NCBI GenBank assembly: GCA_026387845.1
Contig: JAPLKX010000081.1
Coordinates: 1 to 8,558 of the forward strand
From: Candidatus Hydrogenedentota bacterium
GTDB taxonomy: Bacteria > Hydrogenedentota > Hydrogenedentia > Hydrogenedentales > SLHB01
DNA: 8,558 nucleotides
Direction: 5' to 3'
The position numbers and the translations under genes are program-made. Every line of letters begins with the position of its first letter. The first letter of the stretch is position 1. Positions 5,256 to 8,558 of this stretch are shown here, one piece after another. The notes under the pieces are model-generated. The model searched no databases, was not told the DNA's origin, and was given only the letters and a program-made list of their open reading frames with translations.

Positions 5256-6523
5256 CGTGCAAACAAATCAAAGACTATCTCGACGGCCTGCTCCTGGCCG
5301 AACCCACTCCCCTGGAGACTCAAGCCGTCGAAGACCACATCCGCCATTGCGTTCCGTGCCGCGCCGAATACGAAGCCGCTCAAAAGACCCTTGCCCTCCT
5401 TCAACCTTCCACAAAACCAACTTCAACCGACAGTCTGAAGGAGAGAATCATGAACAACATAACGTCTGCCGAATCGCATCCCGCTCAACAACGGCCGCGA
5501 ATACGCTTTTTGAAACCAGCCATGGCCGCAGCGGCCGCGTTCGCCGTACTCGCCCTGCTGGTTTACCCGTTTGTGCAACCTTCATCGTCCTACGCGTTCG
5601 CCCAGACAATCGATGCGACCCGGTCCGTTCAGAGTATCCACTTGCGCATGACGCCGGTGACATTCGGCTCAGTAGGCGAGATTTGGGCCCAATTCAACCA
5701 GAACGCCCAACTCGTCCGGCTAAGAATGAACTTCCCCGATACCGAAGACGGGCCAAAGGACGTCGTATGGGAGAATGAAAAGGCCCAGATATGGTTCAAA
5801 AAAAAGAATTGCATCAGCACCGTCCGCGAACCGGACATACTCCGGAAGCTTAAAGCCAACTATGACTTCTTCGACCCCGCTCAGATTGTCGAAAATCTCT
5901 ACAAAAAAGCACAAGGAAGCGCCGAGGTCGACATAAAAGAACCCGCAAAACCCGGGGAACCCATAATCATCACGGTTACGGCTCCCACAGAACCCGGGTG
6001 CAAAGACGTCTACACGGTCGACAGCAAGACCAAACTCCTGCTGCACCGCGATGCCTACAGACCGGCCGACGGGCAACAGCAAGTCGAGTTCAGCACCGAA
6101 TACCTGGACTACAACCAAGTCGAGCCTTCCGTGTTCACCCTGGAAGCGCCCCCCGATACCATGCGCATCGACATGACCGAGGGCGTAGGGATCGAGCAAG
6201 GCGCCCTCAGCGATGAGGAAATTGCGACGAAGGTGGCGCGCGAGTTCTTTGAAGCCCTCATCGTGAAGGACTACGCAAAAGCAAGCCCGCTCTATTCGGG
6301 CATGCCCGCCGCAAAACTCCAGGAAGCTTTCGGCGGCACGAATTTCGTACGAGTCATATCAATGGGCCCGCCCGAGCCGCACGAAAAGACCGGCTCCTTG
6401 CGCGTGCCCTGCAAGATCGAGCGCAAAATTGACGGCAAGACCGAAACCTTCGAGCCAAACGGCCCGTTCGTCCGCCAAGTCGAAGGCCGCCCCGGCTACT
6501 GGACCATCATCGGCGGCATCTGA
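5252..6523 (+). CDS. Membrane zinc-finger anti-sigma factor with long extracytoplasmic tail
   Basis: A 423-residue single-pass membrane protein expected to hold the upstream sigma factor inactive. The cytoplasmic N-terminus has the zinc-binding anti-sigma (zf-HC2) signature: C3, then H29-x3-C33-x2-C36 (HIRHCVPC). One transmembrane segment lies at about residues 88-108. The following region (about 114-310, starting YAFAQTIDATRSVQSIHLRM) resembles LolA/RseB-like beta domains of planctomycete-type sigma regulators, suggesting it senses lipid or envelope ligands. Residues about 318-423 (SDEEIATKVAREFFEALIVKDYAKA...) resemble an NTF2/SnoaL-like or DUF4878-like module. The ATG at 5252 overlaps the sigma stop as ATGA and is preceded by AAGGA, which decides the start; upstream in-frame codons are a shadow of the sigma gene. 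At 423 residues it is far longer than simple anti-sigma factors. The tail domains are tentative; the zinc finger and membrane span are clear. Confidence 0.85.
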   Translation: MTCKQIKDYLDGLLLAEPTPLETQAVEDHIRHCVPCRAEYEAAQKTLALLQPSTKPTSTDSLKERIMNNITSAESHPAQQRPRIRFLKPAMAAAAAFAVLALLVYPFVQPSSSYAFAQTIDATRSVQSIHLRMTPVTFGSVGEIWAQFNQNAQLVRLRMNFPDTEDGPKDVVWENEKAQIWFKKKNCISTVREPDILRKLKANYDFFDPAQIVENLYKKAQGSAEVDIKEPAKPGEPIIITVTAPTEPGCKDVYTVDSKTKLLLHRDAYRPADGQQQVEFSTEYLDYNQVEPSVFTLEAPPDTMRIDMTEGVGIEQGALSDEEIATKVAREFFEALIVKDYAKASPLYSGMPAAKLQEAFGGTNFVRVISMGPPEPHEKTGSLRVPCKIERKIDGKTETFEPNGPFVRQVEGRPGYWTIIGGI

Positions 6524-6533
6524 CCAACATGTA

Positions 6534-6580
6534 GGGATGCCCCCCGGCCCGCCGCGGCGGGTGGGGGGTGTCCCCCTTTT
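6534..6580 (+). terminator. Hairpin after the anti-sigma gene (palindrome family I, copy 3)
   Basis: GGGATGCCCCCC (6534-6545) pairs along its full length with GGGGGGTGTCCC (6563-6574), counting two G-U wobbles. The loop region contains a second GC-only stem, CCCGCC (6548-6553) with GGCGGG (6556-6561). CCTTTT follows, so it may act as a terminator. The outer arms match the two palindromes at 8407-8439 and 8474-8506, placing it in the same repeat family. Confidence 0.6.
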
Positions 6581-6588
6581 GATTTGTT

Positions 6589-6609
6589 GTGCGGGCGTCC
6601 CGCCTGCAC
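6589..6609. repeat. Extragenic hairpin, 9-bp stem and TCC loop
   Basis: GTGCGGGCG (6589-6597) pairs with CGCCTGCAC (6601-6609) around TCC, with one G-U wobble. It follows the hairpin at 6534-6574 by 14 bases and has no T run, so it is more likely a dispersed palindrome than a terminator. No second copy was seen in the window. Confidence 0.5.
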
Positions 6610-6642
6610 GGTTCAGCGACGGCGGCGGCGGCGGCGCGGTGG

Positions 6643-6662
6643 GGTCGCGCTCCCGCGCGACC
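6643..6662. repeat. Extragenic palindrome, copy B (8-bp stem, TCCC loop)
   Basis: GGTCGCGC and GCGCGACC form a perfect 8-bp stem around TCCC, preceded by GCGGTGG as in copy A at 2114-2133. The only stem difference from copy A is one base pair, C-G here against A-T there, altered on both sides. A short GGC-triplet run (about 6620-6635) precedes it and a 9-base tandem repeat follows it. Confidence 0.65.
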
Positions 6663-6668
6663 GCGGTC

Positions 6669-6704
6669 GTCCCACTCGTCCCAATGGTCCCAATCGTCCC
6701 ACCA
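6669..6704. repeat. Nonamer tandem repeat, GTCCCAMTS-type x4
   Basis: Four 9-base units in register: GTCCCACTC, GTCCCAATG, GTCCCAATC and GTCCCACCA. GTCCCA is invariant and the last three bases vary. The array ends just before the extended -10 sequence proposed for the GH28-like gene, so it occupies the place of its -35 region. Confidence 0.7.
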
Positions 6705-6706
6705 CT

Positions 6707-6715
6707 TGTGATAAT
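6707..6715 (+). promoter_or_regulatory. Possible extended -10 promoter of the GH28-like gene
   Basis: TGTGATAAT fits the extended -10 pattern TGn followed by a TATAAT-like hexamer (GATAAT). No good -35 box is found 16-18 bases upstream, because that stretch is the 9-base tandem repeat. Transcription would begin about 26 bases before the ATG at 6748. Confidence 0.35.
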
Positions 6716-6747
6716 ATGCCGCCGCTCAACCGCAGGAGAAACAAACG

Positions 6748-8349
6748 ATGAAAAACGTTCTTGTCGTTGCCTTCTTGTCTGTCGTCCTCGCGCCCCTCGC
6801 CCTCGCCCAAACGCCGCCCGCCGCTTCGCAGTTCAACGTCCGCAACTTTGGCGCCGTTGGCGACGGCGCCGCAAAAGACACCGCCGCGGTCCAATCCGCC
6901 ATTGACGCCTGCGCGGCCGCCGGCGGCGGCACCGTCTATTTCGCACCCGGCACGTACCTGTGCGGAAGCGTCCAACTCAAGACCGGCGTCTACCTCTACC
7001 TCGACGCCGCCGCCACTGTCAAAGGCAGCCCTGATAACGAAGACTACAACAAGATTGAGAAACTGGATTTCAAAAATGACGCGGATGCCGAGACCTCGTT
7101 CTTCCACTACGCGTTAATTTGGGCCGAAGACGCCCAGCGGATCGGCATCCTCGGCCCCGGCACGATCGACAGCAACCGAACCCGCCGCCATGGGCCCAAA
7201 CCCACCGCGTGGAAACGGTGCCAGTACCTTGACGTCAAGGGGATCCACATCATTAACGCCCCCAATTATGCGATCAGTATGCTCGGCACCGATTACGTCA
7301 ACATTGACGGCGTCACCATCCTCAACGACTACTGCGACGGGATCGACCCCGACTCCTGCCGCAACGTCCGAATCTCAAACTGCCACATCGAATCCCGCGA
7401 CGACTGCATCGTGCCCAAGACCAGTTTCGCGCTCGGCGAGCACCGGTCCTGCGAGAACATCACGGTCACCAACTGTTTCCTGGCGACGCCCGCCAACTGT
7501 TTCAAGCTCGGCACCGAATCCGGCGGCGATTTCAAATACATCACCGTCACCAATTGCGTCATGACGGGCTTCAACGAAATGTCTCCCGCCACCAGCGGCG
7601 TCTCCCTCGAGTCCGTCGACGGCGCCAACATCGACGGCGTCACCATCTCCAACCTCTCCATGCACCACATCGACGCCCCCATCTTTATCCGGCTCGGCGC
7701 ACGCCTCCGCGACAACGCCCCCGCCCCCGGCTCCTTGCGCAACGTCCTCATCAGCAACGTCGTCGCCGTCGATGCGCGCGCGCCAAGCTCCATCACCGGC
7801 ATACCCGGCGCGTATCCCGAAGGCATCAGCCTCTCAAACGTCCGCCTCACCTACAGCACCGGCCTGCCGGCAATGGATCCGAACACCCCCGTCCCCGAAC
7901 TCGAAAAAGAATACCCCGACGCCGACATGTTCGAAACCCTGCCCGCCTACGGCCTCTATTGCCGCCATGTCAAAGACCTCTCGCTCGCAAACGTCCACCT
8001 GCTCTACACACCCGATTTCCAGCGCAAAGGCCCCGGACCAAAACCGTCTGAACCGGCCAACGCCGGCACTGCACTCGTCGCCGACGACGTCACCGGACTC
8101 GACGTCGACGCCCTCCACGCGCTCCCCAGCAAAACAAAAGAAACACCCATCATCAAGTTCATCAACGTCCGCGAAGCCTCGGTCCGCAACTGCCGCGCCC
8201 CCGAAAACACCGGCGTCTATCTCAACGTGTCCGGCCAAGACTCCGCCCGGATCGATTTCTCCAACAACGCTATGCTGAACGCCCAAGCCGGCGTAGCCAC
8301 GGCCGCCGAAGTGTTACCGCAGATCGTGCATAGAGTCCCTGAGAACTAA
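6748..8349 (+). CDS. Secreted GH28-like beta-helix glycosidase (polygalacturonase/rhamnogalacturonase relative)
   Basis: A 533-residue exported protein of the right-handed beta-helix pectinase fold, likely acting on pectic or similar polysaccharides outside the cytoplasm. Residues 1-21 are a signal peptide ending ALAQ. FNVRNFGAVGDGAAKDTAAVQSAIDAC with GGGTVYFAPGTYLCGS is the usual N-terminal pectate-lyase-superfamily entry. Repeated N-x-x-I-x-N coils follow. The GH28 acidic residues are visible as D197 in YCDGIDPDS and D218-D219 in SRDDCIV, with the same 21-residue spacing as D180 and D201-D202 of Aspergillus niger endopolygalacturonase II. The expected GHG histidine aligns with N250 (ANCFKLGTES), and the RIK motif reads FIR, so true polygalacturonase activity is doubtful. 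AGGAGA lies 8 bases before the ATG and fixes the start. A strong terminator follows at 8407-8446. The gene appears to be transcribed alone. Confidence 0.85.
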   Translation: MKNVLVVAFLSVVLAPLALAQTPPAASQFNVRNFGAVGDGAAKDTAAVQSAIDACAAAGGGTVYFAPGTYLCGSVQLKTGVYLYLDAAATVKGSPDNEDYNKIEKLDFKNDADAETSFFHYALIWAEDAQRIGILGPGTIDSNRTRRHGPKPTAWKRCQYLDVKGIHIINAPNYAISMLGTDYVNIDGVTILNDYCDGIDPDSCRNVRISNCHIESRDDCIVPKTSFALGEHRSCENITVTNCFLATPANCFKLGTESGGDFKYITVTNCVMTGFNEMSPATSGVSLESVDGANIDGVTISNLSMHHIDAPIFIRLGARLRDNAPAPGSLRNVLISNVVAVDARAPSSITGIPGAYPEGISLSNVRLTYSTGLPAMDPNTPVPELEKEYPDADMFETLPAYGLYCRHVKDLSLANVHLLYTPDFQRKGPGPKPSEPANAGTALVADDVTGLDVDALHALPSKTKETPIIKFINVREASVRNCRAPENTGVYLNVSGQDSARIDFSNNAMLNAQAGVATAAEVLPQIVHRVPEN

Positions 8350-8358
8350 GTACACAGC

Positions 8359-8371
8359 GCGGCGTAGCCGC
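8359..8371. repeat. Small GC hairpin after the GH28-like gene
   Basis: GCGGC and GCCGC form a 5-bp stem around GTA, 9 bases after the stop codon and followed by AACCAAAAAA. It is too short and lacks a T run, so it is not called a terminator. It may be part of the dispersed intergenic repeat sequence that fills this gap. Confidence 0.3.
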
Positions 8372-8406
8372 AACCAAAAAATGCAGTCCAGCCTTTTGCC
8401 ACGTCT

Positions 8407-8446
8407 GGGACGCCTCCCGGCAGTTGTGGGAGGTGTCCCTTTTTTT
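8407..8446 (+). terminator. Strong intrinsic terminator after the GH28-like gene (palindrome family I, copy 1)
   Basis: GGGACGCCTCCC (8407-8418) pairs with GGGAGGTGTCCC (8428-8439), with a single G-U wobble, around a 9-base GGCAGTTGT loop. Seven T residues follow immediately (8440-8446). It is also the left half of the inverted repeat 8402-8511. Confidence 0.8.
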
Positions 8447-8473
8447 GAACATGCCAGCCTTACCAACAACAGT

Positions 8474-8506
8474 GGGACACCCCCCACAACTGCCGGGGGG
8501 CGTCCC
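8474..8506 (-). repeat. Palindrome family I, copy 2 (inverted)
   Basis: On the minus strand GGGACGCCCCCC (8506-8495) pairs with GGGGGGTGTCCC (8485-8474) around the same GGCAGTTGT loop as copy 1. No T run follows on the minus strand, so it is probably not a terminator for leftward transcription. This separates the palindrome as a repeat from its use as a terminator in copy 1. Confidence 0.75.
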
Positions 8507-8558
8507 AGACGCGCGGATTTCTGCGCGGGAAAACAAGAAAATGAAGGTTAGTAGTACA

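Larger units (their letters stand above)
8402..8511. repeat. Large inverted repeat, 38-base arms with 34-base spacer
   Basis: The left arm (8402-8439) and the reverse complement of the right arm (8474-8511) agree at 36 of 38 positions. Each arm is itself a hairpin. The two differences (8415/8498 and 8431/8482) lie at positions that pair with each other inside each hairpin, changing T-A to C-G. Two inverted palindromes close together resemble a BIME built from REP units. Confidence 0.85.

Noticed and set aside
8270..8536. Small minus-strand frame at the right end
   Set aside because: It translates straight through the inverted palindromes and the end of the GH28-like gene, with no start signal.
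8541..8558. ATG at 8541 as the start of a further plus-strand gene
   Set aside because: Only six codons are visible, and the preceding AAACAAGAAA is not a convincing ribosome binding site.

Overview
The window is a GC-rich stretch of bacterial chromosome, probably from an uncultured member of the Planctomycetota, Verrucomicrobiota or Hydrogenedentota sphere. That placement is inference. It rests on a BlaI/M56-peptidase pair without a beta-lactamase, a sigma/anti-sigma pair whose anti-sigma has a long extracytoplasmic tail, secreted GH28-like and metallophosphoesterase proteins, and intergenic DNA full of short palindromes and short-unit tandem repeats. No rRNA, tRNA, CRISPR array or transposase was seen.

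Layout. 1-140: leader and ribosome binding site. 141-1964 (+): secreted metallophosphoesterase fused to a CBM9-like C-terminal domain. 1965-2627: a 663-base gap with a hairpin, a second palindrome, three kinds of short-unit repeat and a small minus-strand remnant resembling part of glycoside hydrolase family 92. 2628-4495 (-): a two-gene operon of a BlaI/MecI-type repressor and a BlaR1-like M56 membrane peptidase, joined by an ATGA overlap. Just upstream of it is a textbook sigma-70 promoter carrying two BlaI-type operators. 4653-6523 (+), divergent: an ECF-like sigma factor and its zinc-finger membrane anti-sigma factor, again joined by an ATGA overlap. 6524-6747: three hairpins and a 9-base tandem repeat. 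6748-8349 (+): a secreted beta-helix protein related to GH28 polygalacturonases/rhamnogalacturonases. 8350-8558: an intrinsic terminator that is also one arm of a large inverted repeat.

How the genes work together. Two regulatory modules are back to back. BlaI/M56 should be an autoregulated repressor released by a membrane protease. The sigma/anti-sigma pair should carry an envelope signal to RNA polymerase. The two operators lie in the intergenic space between these modules, so cross-talk is possible but unproven. The flanking secreted proteins fit a polysaccharide-degrading lifestyle, but nothing in the sequence ties them to either regulator.

The most unusual signal is in the non-coding DNA. 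One extragenic palindrome family occurs three times, and another twice, with paired base changes that keep the stems intact. This looks like REP-type elements maintained as structured units. No clearly new multi-gene system was found.
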